In this document: positions 1-7,350 of the stretch, piece after piece
Numbering within the stretch: the first letter of the stretch is position 1
How the letters are laid out: every line of letters starts with the position of its first letter
From: CAZSRX01 sp964609675 [NCBI: uncultured Bacteroidota bacterium]
GTDB taxonomy: Bacteria > CLD3 > SB21
Direction: 5' to 3'
DNA: 18,048 bases
Assembly (NCBI GenBank): GCA_964609675.1
Contig: CAZSRX010000050.1
Span: 1-18,048 of the forward strand
The notes under the pieces: model-generated
The model's input: the letters and a program-made list of their open reading frames with translations, nothing else
What the model was told of the DNA's origin: nothing
Database searches by the model: none
Program-made: the position numbers and the translations under genes

Positions 1-87
1 AGAGTCTCCAAAATTTAAACCCTTATTTTGTTCGGTTTCATCTTAGGAAAAGCATCCTTTGTTAATATGATAAAATAAGACCGGCAA

Positions 88-1536
88 TCAGGGGTTGTCA
101 TTCCTGAAATAGAAACCTTGCGAGACCGTATAAACGGATCCGCCTTGCTGAAAGGTTTGCTCGCAGTGGCCGAAAAATCCGGTAAGGTCATCGGTGATGT
201 TGCCGTAATAGGTTTCGCTGATTTTCACGCCGTCCGCAAAACGGCTCGTGGTGATCGTGATGATTCCTAAGGGATTGCTCTCGATGTCGGCGGGACTGGA
301 TGGACCGGAATAATCGTTTCTTCTTTTATGATACGCCGTAAAAGCGCCCGTTAATTTTTTACCCGACCGGCGGATTATCAGCTGTAATTTATTTTCGCCG
401 CTATGGCCGGTCCAGGGTTTTGATACCAGTATGGAGTCAATGGCCGTTAGACTCAGATTATTAGCGGCTTTAAGCGCAATTTTATTTTTTTCGTGCCGGA
501 CGGGCTTGTTGATACCGGTTTTACCGGAAGCCGTCTCTGAATCGGGCAGGCGGGCCGTCGCTGCAGTTTCGGTACGGTCTGTCAATGCGAGGTAAGCGAT
601 TAATAGTACCACAGCAAATATCAATATCATCAGCGCCATCGAAACACGATGCGGTTTTTCGATGAGTTTTACGAGAAACGACGGCGTGCCGAGTTCGCGA
701 ATAGTCTGTATCGTGTCTTCGGCGGGTGGATTATGAATCGTCTCGCGGGATTCCAGCATCCGGATGGCTTGGGCGGGATCGCTGAGCCGGTTTTCCAAAC
801 CCGGAAGCGTCATTTGTTCCAGTGTCATTCGGATGGCGTCCGGCAAATGTGCCAGCAGCTTGTTCGCCTCGATCTGGCCGGTTTTCGGATTCAGCGGAAA
901 CTGCATCGGGTCGCTGTGCGTGGCCAGAGCGATGAAGCTGACGCCGAGACTGTACATATCGGACGCCGGCACGGACTGGCCCATAATCTGCTCGGGCGGC
1001 ATATACCCAAACGTGCCGACGGACGTGGACATGCCCGTAGACACCGGATTAATCATATTCTTCACGGAGCCGAAATCCACCAGAAACGCTTTACCCTTAT
1101 TCAGAATAATGTTTTTTGGTGTGATATCGCGGTGAATTACCGGTGGCACCAGATGATGCAGGTATTTTAAAATCTGGAGGCATTGGCGCAGGTAGGCGCG
1201 GAATTCACTTTCGTCAACCGGCGTATGCTTTTCAATCGCCGCCTGCATGGTTTCCCCTTCGATGAAGGACTGTACCAGGCAGAACTGCTTGTTATCCGAT
1301 CCGGCGAAATAATCGATGTACCGGGGGATTTGCGGATGGTTTAGCTTCTTCAGCACTTCCGCTTCCCGCTCGAACCGTTCAACCATCTTCCAGTCGCTGA
1401 CGCGGCTCAGGTGCATTTGCTTGAGAATCAGCGGCTGTCCGGTTTTTTCGCTTGTAACCAGATACGTAACGCCCATCCCTCCGCGCGCGTATTCACGGAT
1501 GACCGTATAGATGTCCTTTGGGGATTGAAAAACCAT
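88..1536 (-). CDS. Membrane-anchored Ser/Thr protein kinase (Hanks type)
   Basis: The first ~270 residues form a eukaryotic-like protein kinase domain. A glycine-rich loop lies at about residues 17-22 (A-R-G-G-M-G, first glycine replaced by alanine). The ATP-binding Lys is near residue 39, the catalytic loop HRDITPKN is at 135-142, DFG at 154-156 and the PPE motif at 180-182. In the catalytic loop Thr replaces the usual Lys two after Asp, a variant also common in bacterial kinases. One transmembrane helix (about 299-318) is followed by ~160 residues of unrecognised, presumably extracytoplasmic sequence, so it may be a sensor kinase. The ATG at 1536 is preferred: it precedes the kinase fold directly, whereas a start at 1677 would overlap the upstream lipoprotein gene. 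The gene follows that gene by ~105 nt and may be co-transcribed. Substrate unknown. Kinase assignment is firm; start is moderately sure. Confidence 0.9.
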   Translation of the reverse strand: MVFQSPKDIYTVIREYARGGMGVTYLVTSEKTGQPLILKQMHLSRVSDWKMVERFEREAEVLKKLNHPQIPRYIDYFAGSDNKQFCLVQSFIEGETMQAAIEKHTPVDESEFRAYLRQCLQILKYLHHLVPPVIHRDITPKNIILNKGKAFLVDFGSVKNMINPVSTGMSTSVGTFGYMPPEQIMGQSVPASDMYSLGVSFIALATHSDPMQFPLNPKTGQIEANKLLAHLPDAIRMTLEQMTLPGLENRLSDPAQAIRMLESRETIHNPPAEDTIQTIRELGTPSFLVKLIEKPHRVSMALMILIFAVVLLIAYLALTDRTETAATARLPDSETASGKTGINKPVRHEKNKIALKAANNLSLTAIDSILVSKPWTGHSGENKLQLIIRRSGKKLTGAFTAYHKRRNDYSGPSSPADIESNPLGIITITTSRFADGVKISETYYGNITDDLTGFFGHCEQTFQQGGSVYTVSQGFYFRNDNP

Positions 1537-1640
1537 TAAGTAAGCGTGATTCTGAAAATTAAAAGACTCCCGGAAAATAATACCGAAGAAAAACGACGTT
1601 AGCAATATTTTTTTAAAGAAATACCGGTCGCTGCAAGAGA

Positions 1641-2405
1641 CTATTCTGACCATACTACGTGTTCGGTTTCCTCCCATACCTCAAGTTTTTTCTTGAAGGA
1701 AATCCAGCCGCCGGTTTTGTAGCCGCGGGAATAGAACACACGGGCTTCTGCGCCCTTTGCAGAAAGAAGAATTTTTATTTGGCTGGGCGGCGTTTTAAGA
1801 TACCACGAATTGATTTTATCCGGATTCGGATAAATGTAAAATACGCTGTCCAGTTGTTGATATTTCCGGAGCGATTCTTCTTTCGACCGGCTGCACAAAA
1901 AGCGCCGCAGAATCCGTTCATGATTTTGGTCCAGATACAGCGGTTTTAGGGAACACGGTACATCCGTCAGGCGGTACTCGAGGGTGTCTTCGATAAGGGC
2001 TTCCGATTCCAGAGAATCCTGCATCACCGGGTATAACGAATCGACGATTTCGATAGCGGCGCGGCCGTCATAGATATAATAACGACCGTGTATTGCAGAG
2101 CCGGAAAAAAATTCTTCCAGCAGGCGCGTAATAAAATAAAAACCCAGTCGCTGATGGCGGTTCCATGAAGCGGTATCGACGCTCGAAAGACGTGATGCGT
2201 TTTCCCAGCGCAGTAAAAAAGAGTCCAGCAAAATACGCTCACCAGTAAGGGAATAGCGGTTTAGTAATAAGTCATCATAGGAATATCCCGTAAACGCATA
2301 GCGGTTACGACAGGCCGCATAAGGATATACATCGGTGGCCGGATGTTGCACACAGGCGTATAACCCAAGAAACGCAGAAAGAATGAAATATTTGTAATAA
2401 ATCAT
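1641..2405 (-). CDS. Hypothetical lipoprotein
   Basis: The product is about 254 residues. It begins with a short hydrophobic signal sequence ending in a lipobox-like L-Y-A-C, with the lipidated Cys at residue 18, so it is predicted to be a membrane-attached lipoprotein facing the periplasm. The mature part is rich in Tyr, Arg, Ser and Leu and matches no family I recognise. The ATG at 2405 is chosen because it overlaps the thiF-like stop codon in a classic 4-nt ATGA junction, implying translational coupling; a start 12 nt further upstream is possible. It lies between the adenylyltransferase gene and the Ser/Thr kinase gene, which suggests a shared transcript but does not show a shared function. 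Confidence 0.75.
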   Translation of the reverse strand: MIYYKYFILSAFLGLYACVQHPATDVYPYAACRNRYAFTGYSYDDLLLNRYSLTGERILLDSFLLRWENASRLSSVDTASWNRHQRLGFYFITRLLEEFFSGSAIHGRYYIYDGRAAIEIVDSLYPVMQDSLESEALIEDTLEYRLTDVPCSLKPLYLDQNHERILRRFLCSRSKEESLRKYQQLDSVFYIYPNPDKINSWYLKTPPSQIKILLSAKGAEARVFYSRGYKTGGWISFKKKLEVWEETEHVVWSE

Positions 2406-2995
2406 AAGTAACCGCACAGCAGTTCAATAGCCAGATGGGCCTGCATATTCGCCACGATGGCCACCCGGGCGGCGCTGAGTCCCAGGCTCATGTCGGATTG
2501 ACCGTCGCCGCACAAATAGATATTTCCTGATTGAATGATTTTTAATGAGGCAAAATCACCAAGGCCGGCCAAACCGTTGCCGCTGATTACGGGTTTGTGC
2601 GGGAAAGCGGTAACCCAGGTTTCAATCAGCCATTCTTTATTTTCCGCGAGATCGAACGCTTCAATTAAAATATCCGCGCCGGCAAACAGTCGCGGAACGT
2701 TATCCGGCGTGAGTTTCACCGTATGGCTGAGGACGGTTACCTGCGGATGGATATTCAGCAGATGCTTTTTCAGCGCGTCGGTTTTATATTGCCCGATATC
2801 GCTCTGAAAATAATACTGGCGGTTGAGGTTGGATGCCTCGACTTTATCAAAATCGGCGATGACCAGGCGGCCGATGCCGGCTCTGGTCAGACTGACCGCC
2901 GCATTGGAGCCGATGCCGCCGCAGCCCGCAATGGCGACGGTTTTAGCGCGAAGGATTTCTGTCGTGCCTTTGACGTTGCGTTCAAAGATATTCAT
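2402..2995 (-). CDS. ThiF/MoeB-family adenylyltransferase (sulfur-carrier activating)
   Basis: A 197-residue E1-like enzyme expected to adenylate the C-terminal Gly-Gly of a ThiS/MoaD-type sulfur carrier. It has the nucleotide-binding GCGGIG at residues 24-29, acidic residues D48/D50 after strand 2, the N-R-Q motif at 58-60 and a Lys at 71, as in the ThiF/MoeB/HesA superfamily. It is shorter than E. coli ThiF or MoeB (~250) and lacks their paired CxxC zinc motifs. C162 is the only obvious candidate for a thioester/persulfide cysteine. The compact form resembles the ThiF 'family 2' group. Its partner is presumably the carrier encoded at 3401-3616, and the nearby tungsten/molybdenum-type oxidoreductase suggests a role in pterin cofactor sulfuration rather than thiamin, though this is inference. 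ATG 2995 is preferred over an upstream TTG at 3016. Confidence 0.88.
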   Translation of the reverse strand: MNIFERNVKGTTEILRAKTVAIAGCGGIGSNAAVSLTRAGIGRLVIADFDKVEASNLNRQYYFQSDIGQYKTDALKKHLLNIHPQVTVLSHTVKLTPDNVPRLFAGADILIEAFDLAENKEWLIETWVTAFPHKPVISGNGLAGLGDFASLKIIQSGNIYLCGDGQSDMSLGLSAARVAIVANMQAHLAIELLCGYL

Positions 2996-3038
2996 TAATG
3001 GCCGATCTTCGTTCAAGACCTTCAGAGTCCTGCGAAAA

Positions 3039-3320
3039 CTATTTATAAAAACACAAATAGGATACCGGCGCGGCGATTTTCAGTTTGAAGGTCTTGTTGG
3101 CGTCCACTTCAAATTTATCAAACGGCCGGAAGGTTTTCCATTCAGCGCTACCGGGCAGTTGTACCGTCATTTCACCGCAGGTGACAAGCATAATCTCTTT
3201 TTTGGAGGTCGAGAATTCGTATTCTCCTTTGTCCATTACGCCGGCGGTAACCGGTCCTTCGTTTGAGTCAAAGCCGATGGACTTGACGTTGCCGTTGAAG
3301 TATTCGTTGTTTTTGAGCAT
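3039..3320 (-). CDS. ppnP: Pyrimidine/purine nucleoside phosphorylase PpnP-like (DUF1255)
   Basis: From the ATG at 3320 this is a 93-residue single-domain cupin. It closely follows the E. coli PpnP (YaiE) pattern: start M-L-x-x-N-E-Y-F, then the G-x-V-K-S-I-G-F block, G-V-M-x-x-G-E-Y-x-F-S-T near the middle, and the ending S-Y-L-C-x-Y. The E. coli enzyme phosphorolyses nucleosides to free base and ribose 1-phosphate. An in-frame ATG at 3401 overlaps the upstream carrier stop (TAATG) and would add 27 residues not expected in the family. The coupling geometry makes it possible that some product starts there. Its place between carrier and adenylyltransferase genes is unusual; a direct part in cofactor synthesis is not evident. 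Confidence 0.9.
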   Translation of the reverse strand: MLKNNEYFNGNVKSIGFDSNEGPVTAGVMDKGEYEFSTSKKEIMLVTCGEMTVQLPGSAEWKTFRPFDKFEVDANKTFKLKIAAPVSYLCFYK

Positions 3321-3400
3321 AATACCATCTCTTGGTTTGATGATTAAATTTTCGTTAATTTCGTTGCGGGCTTCAACAAAGGCACACCTTTTGAGGATCA

Positions 3401-3616
3401 TTATCCGCCGCTGATGAGATGAATAACCTCGACGTTTGCGCCTTCGGGGACTATGGTCGTTGCATAATCTTTTTTCTGCACCAACTCCCCGTTGACGCGC
3501 ACAATCAGCATCCGGAAAATGTAATTCATCACCTGCAGGACCCGCGCGACGGTCATGTGGTCCTCGTACGGAATTTTATCGCCGTTGACGGTTATGAATC
3601 GGTTTTCAGTCTGCAT
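3401..3616 (-). CDS. ThiS/MoaD-type sulfur carrier protein
   Basis: A 71-residue beta-grasp protein ending in Gly-Gly, the hallmark of ThiS/MoaD carriers, whose C-terminus is adenylated and then thiocarboxylated. The internal sequence I-V-R-V-N-G-E-L-V followed by D-Y-A-T-T-I-V-P-E-G-A-N-V-E-V-I fits the ThiS/MoaD fold, where the loop before the last strand usually reads E/D-G-D-x-V-E-I/V. A ribosome binding site AAGGA sits six nt before the ATG. The gene lies 78 nt after the aldehyde oxidoreductase gene, and the matching E1-like enzyme is two genes downstream. Carriers of this class are often found beside tungsten oxidoreductase genes, so a role in tungstopterin/molybdopterin sulfuration is the best guess. 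ThiS and MoaD cannot be told apart from sequence this short. Confidence 0.88.
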   Translation of the reverse strand: MQTENRFITVNGDKIPYEDHMTVARVLQVMNYIFRMLIVRVNGELVQKKDYATTIVPEGANVEVIHLISGG

Positions 3617-3634
3617 ATCGATTCCTTAAAACAT

Positions 3635-3677
3635 AACCCGCGAAACATACAGCGTCTGTTCGTATGATTCGCGGGTT
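3635..3677. terminator. Long hairpin between oxidoreductase and sulfur-carrier genes
   Basis: AACCCGCGAA at 3635-3644 pairs with TTCGCGGGTT at 3668-3677. An inner CATAC (3646-3650) pairs with GTATG (3662-3666) after one A-A mismatch, giving a 10+5 bp stem with an 11-nt loop. On the plus strand five T follow at once. On the minus strand, the direction of the genes, the stem is followed by TTATGTTTT. It could be a partial terminator lowering expression of the downstream genes, or an mRNA-stabilising 3' hairpin for the oxidoreductase message. Confidence 0.65.
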
Positions 3678-3694
3678 TTTAATATCGATGAATA

Positions 3695-5827
3695 TTACTG
3701 GTGTTTGGAAACCAGTTCAATCAATTCCGGCAGATCCATTTTCAATTTCTTGAGGTGTTCGATGGTCGGCACGCCGTTGGGTGTCCATCCGCGGCGTTTG
3801 TACACGGCATCGAGCAGTTTTTCGTAGCGGTCTTCGCGGTATTTGCGGAGCGCGGCCATTTTTTCCTCGACAGTCTTGCCGGTGATGTCGTATTTGACTT
3901 CCTCGACCAGTTGTTTATCATAACGGTCTTCACGGGACAGGTATTCTTCTTTCGTCACCGGACCGCAGGCGCGGTAAGGCTGGGCGTCGTGCTTGCGCAG
4001 GCCGTAGCCGCGGCGCAGGTTGAAGATGCGCTGGAAATTGTACACCCGCTCGGACTGGCGGATTAATTCGTGTTTGTCGATGTTGTTGCCCGTAACGGCG
4101 TTGTAAATGGTTACGTAATTATCCACGTGCTCCGGTACTTTGGCGGGTTCATCGGTCTGCGCGTTGTTTTCCGGCTCGACGTCGTTCCACGGCAACTTGC
4201 ACAAACCCATCAGGCCGAACCACGTGCGGAACATCGGGAAATAATGCAGGGCCTCGGCTTTATCTTCGAAGGTCGGAATTTGCTTGTTCACCATGTCCAT
4301 AAAGATCAGCCAGGCTTCGTCGTGCTGCGGGCCTTTGTTGGTCATCGCGTAACCGCCCTGCTGCGCGAGCGATTCCTTGGAATTGTACTGCGAATATTCG
4401 AGCCCCTTGTTTTCCATGCCGATATCCTGCATCAGTTGCGGATCGGCGTTGTAATGTTTAATGAAATATTCTTTCATCTTGCGCACGCCCATGCCGGCGA
4501 TTTTGCCGAAGCCCTCACCGCGCGCCATCTGGTGGATCAGTTCAAAGGCCGCTTCCTTATTGCCGAATTTCAGTTCCAGCCCCCCGGTACGTTCCTTATT
4601 CAGGATGCCGCGCTCGTAGCATTCCATCGCGAAGGCGACAATCGTGCCGAAACTGATCGTGTCAATGCCGTAGGTATCGCAATAAAAATTGCATTCGATG
4701 ATGTAGTCCGCGTCGAAGATGCCGCAGTTGGAGCCGACGCCGCCGACGGTTTCATATTCCGGCCCGTCCACGATGACTTTCTGGCCTTTGTACGGCCCTG
4801 TCTTCAGTTCAAAATCGTCCACGGCCTTGCAGCACGACATGGTGCAACCGAGCCAGCAGCCGTCGAAAATATCCTGGGTGAACCGCTTTTTCCATACGTT
4901 GGAGTCGATGTTCGGCGATCCGGAATGCTTGCCGTACTGGAAATTATGCACGGGCAGAAGATCGTAAGCGTCCATAATCTCGACGAGGTGGGCGGTGCCG
5001 CATTTGCGCATCTGGCTCTGCTGGTCGTCGAAGTTGGTCATCTCGTAATTGAAACGCTTGCCGCGTTCCTTGATGGCGTCCACGTTAACCGGGTTATTCA
5101 TGTTGGGATCGACTTTCGGGACGCGTATGACGATCGCTTTAATATTTTTATCGCGTAAAACGGTTCCGATGCCGCCCCGTCCGGCCTGCTTGAAGCGGAC
5201 TTTTTTGCGTTTGGTGTCGTAGAAACTGAAATTGAGCATGCCGATCAGCGTGTGCTCCGCCGCTTTGCCGGAACTGATGACCGAAACGAAGCGCTTCTTG
5301 CTTTCATCGCCGTCGGAGAATCGATCAATCAGCTCTTCAGCGATGATATGGCTGTCCGGATTAAACTCCGCGGCGTCTTCAAAGGAAATTTTTCCGGTAA
5401 CCGCGTCGATAACGATCATCGTGTCCTTGGCCGCTTTGCCCTGGATTTCCAGCGCGTCGTAACCGCAGATTTTGAGATACGGTCCCGCATGACCGCCCAC
5501 ATTGCTGTCGATAACCAGATCGGTCGTCGGGGAGATTGTAACCACCAGCGATTTACCCGCGCCCGCATACTGCGTCACGCCGCATAAAGGCCCGGGAGCA
5601 ATAATTATCTCGTTCTCCGGGTCATTCCACTTCGTGTCGGGTTTCGTGGCGTCCCATAACAAACGCAGGCCATAGCCCTTTCCGCCGATGAATTTTTCTT
5701 TCATGACGGGCGGTACGTCTTTTTCCTTTATACTCAGATCGGACATGTTGATGTATAGTATCCGGTCGGTATAGCCTTTAACAATCGGTTTGGTTTTGAA
5801 CGGATGTTCCTTCAGGAGCTTGCTCAT
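3695..5827 (-). CDS. aor: Tungsten-type aldehyde:ferredoxin oxidoreductase (AOR family)
   Basis: A 710-residue cytoplasmic AOR-family enzyme, expected to oxidise an aldehyde (or reduce the acid) with ferredoxin as partner, using a bis-pterin tungsten or molybdenum site and a [4Fe-4S] cluster. Family blocks seen in order: I-G-G-K-G-Y-G near 48-53, S-N-V-G-G-H-A-G-P-Y-L-K-I-C-G-Y-D near 108-124, A-G-R-G-G-I-G near 215-221, G-P-E-Y-E-T-V-G-G-V-G-S-N-C-G near 355-369, and Y-G-I-D-T-I-S near 386-392. Candidate cluster ligands are C324, C328, C332 (or C333) and C543. The spacing CxxxCxxxC differs from the usual CxxCxxxC. The canonical Y-D-P-R block near 480 is Y-N-S-K. It is ~100 residues longer than typical AOR, with an extended charged C-terminus. 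A strong GGAG lies 8 nt before the ATG. Substrate unknown. Confidence 0.93.
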   Translation of the reverse strand: MSKLLKEHPFKTKPIVKGYTDRILYINMSDLSIKEKDVPPVMKEKFIGGKGYGLRLLWDATKPDTKWNDPENEIIIAPGPLCGVTQYAGAGKSLVVTISPTTDLVIDSNVGGHAGPYLKICGYDALEIQGKAAKDTMIVIDAVTGKISFEDAAEFNPDSHIIAEELIDRFSDGDESKKRFVSVISSGKAAEHTLIGMLNFSFYDTKRKKVRFKQAGRGGIGTVLRDKNIKAIVIRVPKVDPNMNNPVNVDAIKERGKRFNYEMTNFDDQQSQMRKCGTAHLVEIMDAYDLLPVHNFQYGKHSGSPNIDSNVWKKRFTQDIFDGCWLGCTMSCCKAVDDFELKTGPYKGQKVIVDGPEYETVGGVGSNCGIFDADYIIECNFYCDTYGIDTISFGTIVAFAMECYERGILNKERTGGLELKFGNKEAAFELIHQMARGEGFGKIAGMGVRKMKEYFIKHYNADPQLMQDIGMENKGLEYSQYNSKESLAQQGGYAMTNKGPQHDEAWLIFMDMVNKQIPTFEDKAEALHYFPMFRTWFGLMGLCKLPWNDVEPENNAQTDEPAKVPEHVDNYVTIYNAVTGNNIDKHELIRQSERVYNFQRIFNLRRGYGLRKHDAQPYRACGPVTKEEYLSREDRYDKQLVEEVKYDITGKTVEEKMAALRKYREDRYEKLLDAVYKRRGWTPNGVPTIEHLKKLKMDLPELIELVSKHQ

Positions 5828-6136
5828 ATTTTTCTCCGGTTTAAGTCGTAAATCTGTTTTGTATAATGTTCATGATAATTACGGATAAATTTAGGTTTGA
5901 TGCCGCAAAACAAAATATAAATAATCTTTATTATTGTTTCAAGAATTTTCCATTTTCTTTTTTCGGCGTGACTGTTTTTCAGTTTCACAGTGTGTATGAA
6001 TGAAGCGGTTACTAAAAGCGGAAAAACAATATAATATCAGTAATAACAATAATATATATATGTGATTATTTTTAAACATTATGGCATACAATTTGAAATT
6101 CTGGGTAATAGCAATAAGCCATAACGGGAAGCGGTC
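5828..6136. other. AT-rich intergenic region between divergent genes
   Basis: About 310 nt separate the oxidoreductase start (minus) from the DDGC-repeat protein start (plus). The stretch is strongly AT-rich, including alternating TA near 6050-6062. Apart from the proposed minus-strand promoter at 5914-5942 I see no convincing gene, riboswitch or repeat. The plus-strand gene must also have its promoter here, but no clear -35/-10 pair stands out; a GGAAGCGG sequence just before 6137 may act as its ribosome binding site. Confidence 0.5.
5914..5942 (-). promoter_or_regulatory. Putative sigma-70-type promoter of the oxidoreductase cluster
   Basis: On the minus strand TTGAAA (5942-5937) is followed after exactly 17 nt by TATATT (5919-5914). 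Transcription would begin near 5907 and leave an ~80-nt leader before the ATG at 5827. The region is AT-rich, so chance matches are easy; no operator or riboswitch fold was recognised in the leader. Confidence 0.4.
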
Positions 6137-6976
6137 ATGAAAAATATAATAATAATAAACAGCGCCGGAAAGTTTCTGTGGCGCAATAAATATACCCTGC
6201 TGATGTTTTTTCTGATTCTGTTCCGCCCGCATATGATGAAAGCCATCCGGCATTCGGTGCTGCCTTACGAAAATAAGTCCTCCGTACACAAAAAATTTGA
6301 ACGCGCCCAAACCAAGAAAAGCGGGCATTCGATGAAAATCCGCGAAGCTTCATTTGTTTTTTTGTCAGTTGATGACGATGACGGCTGTTCGGATGACGAG
6401 GGCTGCGAGAGCGAAGAGGACAGCGAATACTATGGCGGAGGCAGCGCTTCGGATGACGGTTGCAGCGAAGACGACGGCTGCGAAACGGAAGCGGACGGCG
6501 GTTACAGCGGCGATGATACTTCCGACGACGGCTGTTCGGACGATGATGACGGCTGTGAAAGTTCTTCATCATACGAATATAATGATTATGAAGACGACAG
6601 CTACGACGACGGTTGTTCCTGTGGCGGTGAGACAGTTACCGGTGGGGGCAATAGTTTTTTCAACCCGAATCTTCGCGTACAGTTCACGCTGAGCCAGGCT
6701 TCCGGCGTTCAGGTTACCGTTGAAGACAATTATGACCTTAAGTTGACCACCCTTGTCAACAGTTCCTGGCTATCGGCTAATTTTCATTCCTATTTATGGG
6801 ACGGCGCGTATAACAGCCAACATTACATCGTTCCCGGAAATTACACAGTGGTCCTCAGGCTGACGCGCGGCACGTATAATTTCAGCGCCAAGCGGGGTTT
6901 TACATATTCCGGCGCGCACGGATTCCAGGTCGAAGGTGGTTCAGGTTATATCATTGATTTTGGAACTTTGAATTGA
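6137..6976 (+). CDS. Secreted acidic DDGC-repeat protein with C-terminal FlgD-like Ig domain
   Basis: A 279-residue protein of unknown function and the only well-supported plus-strand gene. A basic N-terminus and hydrophobic helix (about 19-30) suggest export or anchoring. Residues ~79-163 are extremely acidic and built from paired motifs D-D-G-C-S-x-D-D/E-G-C-E separated by Ser/Tyr/Gly-rich spacers: pairs at C84/C90, C109/C115 and C133/C140, and a final C160/C162. That is three and a half repeats of about 24-27 residues with eight cysteines. Residues ~178-242 resemble a FlgD Ig-like (C-terminal beta-sandwich) module, with the Y-L-W-D-G-A-Y-N and V-P-G-N-Y-T-V-V-L-R-L pattern. Codons within the repeats vary (GAT/GAC, TGC/TGT, GGC/GGT), arguing against a recent DNA-level expansion and for protein-level constraint. 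Calcium binding or disulfide-rich surface roles are possible but unproven. No homologue is recognised. Confidence 0.85.
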   Translation: MKNIIIINSAGKFLWRNKYTLLMFFLILFRPHMMKAIRHSVLPYENKSSVHKKFERAQTKKSGHSMKIREASFVFLSVDDDDGCSDDEGCESEEDSEYYGGGSASDDGCSEDDGCETEADGGYSGDDTSDDGCSDDDDGCESSSSYEYNDYEDDSYDDGCSCGGETVTGGGNSFFNPNLRVQFTLSQASGVQVTVEDNYDLKLTTLVNSSWLSANFHSYLWDGAYNSQHYIVPGNYTVVLRLTRGTYNFSAKRGFTYSGAHGFQVEGGSGYIIDFGTLN

Positions 6977-7350
6977 CAGGGTAAGCATAAATGATAACGG
7001 TAAATCGGCTATGCCGGCCGTCACATGAACCTCTGCCGCTGGGTCAGCCCGCGCACTATTAAAGAAACGCTGATCCCACCGACGGATTTCCGATATCCGT
7101 ATATGACAGAGTAATTCTATTGACCACCAATCGGCTAAAAAAAACAAAGAAAAAAATCGATCGTATTAATTCGTTTTATAATCAACGCGGTTGTGCAGTT
7201 AATGATCAACACCAAGAACTTAAATCTAAGTTTAAAAAAACCCATTCCTATTTATCGCCGGAGATAGCTAAACATAATAAATCATCTTCAAGTATTTATC
7301 AGGAACATCGAAAACAATATTTAAAATAATTGATATCCCTTGAGTATCGA
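6977..7350. other. Intergenic region with weak coding traces
   Basis: About 370 nt lie between the convergent DDGC-repeat and YD-repeat-like genes. An open stretch at 7004-7111 (plus) gives a protein-like C-terminus ending in P-P-T-D-F-R-Y-P-Y-M-T-E, possibly the remnant of a lost gene. A 69-codon TTG-started, Lys-rich frame follows at 7120-7329. A 6-bp hairpin (ACGGAT 7082-7087 with ATCCGT 7095-7100) has no T-run. None of this is strong evidence for a functional gene. Confidence 0.4.
7120..7329 (+). CDS. Doubtful small Lys-rich ORF
   Basis: A 69-codon frame beginning with TTG and lacking a clear ribosome binding site. It is rich in Lys, Ser, Asn and Gln with no hydrophobic core or known motif, in locally AT-rich DNA. 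The composition could simply reflect AT-rich noncoding sequence read in frame. It is listed because nothing else fills this stretch; I consider it more likely spurious than real. Confidence 0.15.
   Translation: MTTNRLKKTKKKIDRINSFYNQRGCAVNDQHQELKSKFKKTHSYLSPEIAKHNKSSSSIYQEHRKQYLK

Noticed and set aside
4070-5158. Long plus-strand reading frame (362 codons) opposite the aldehyde oxidoreductase gene
   Set aside because: It is antisense to a clearly conserved enzyme and arises from its codon bias; it has no motif, signal or ribosome binding site of its own.
6135-6572. Arg/His-rich minus-strand frame opposite the DDGC repeats
   Set aside because: The composition is the direct mirror of the acidic repeat codons on the other strand; no start signal.
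6372-6630. DDGC array as a lanthipeptide or other RiPP core peptide
   Set aside because: No leader/core layout, Thr is scarce, an Ig-like domain follows the Cys array, and no modification enzyme is nearby.
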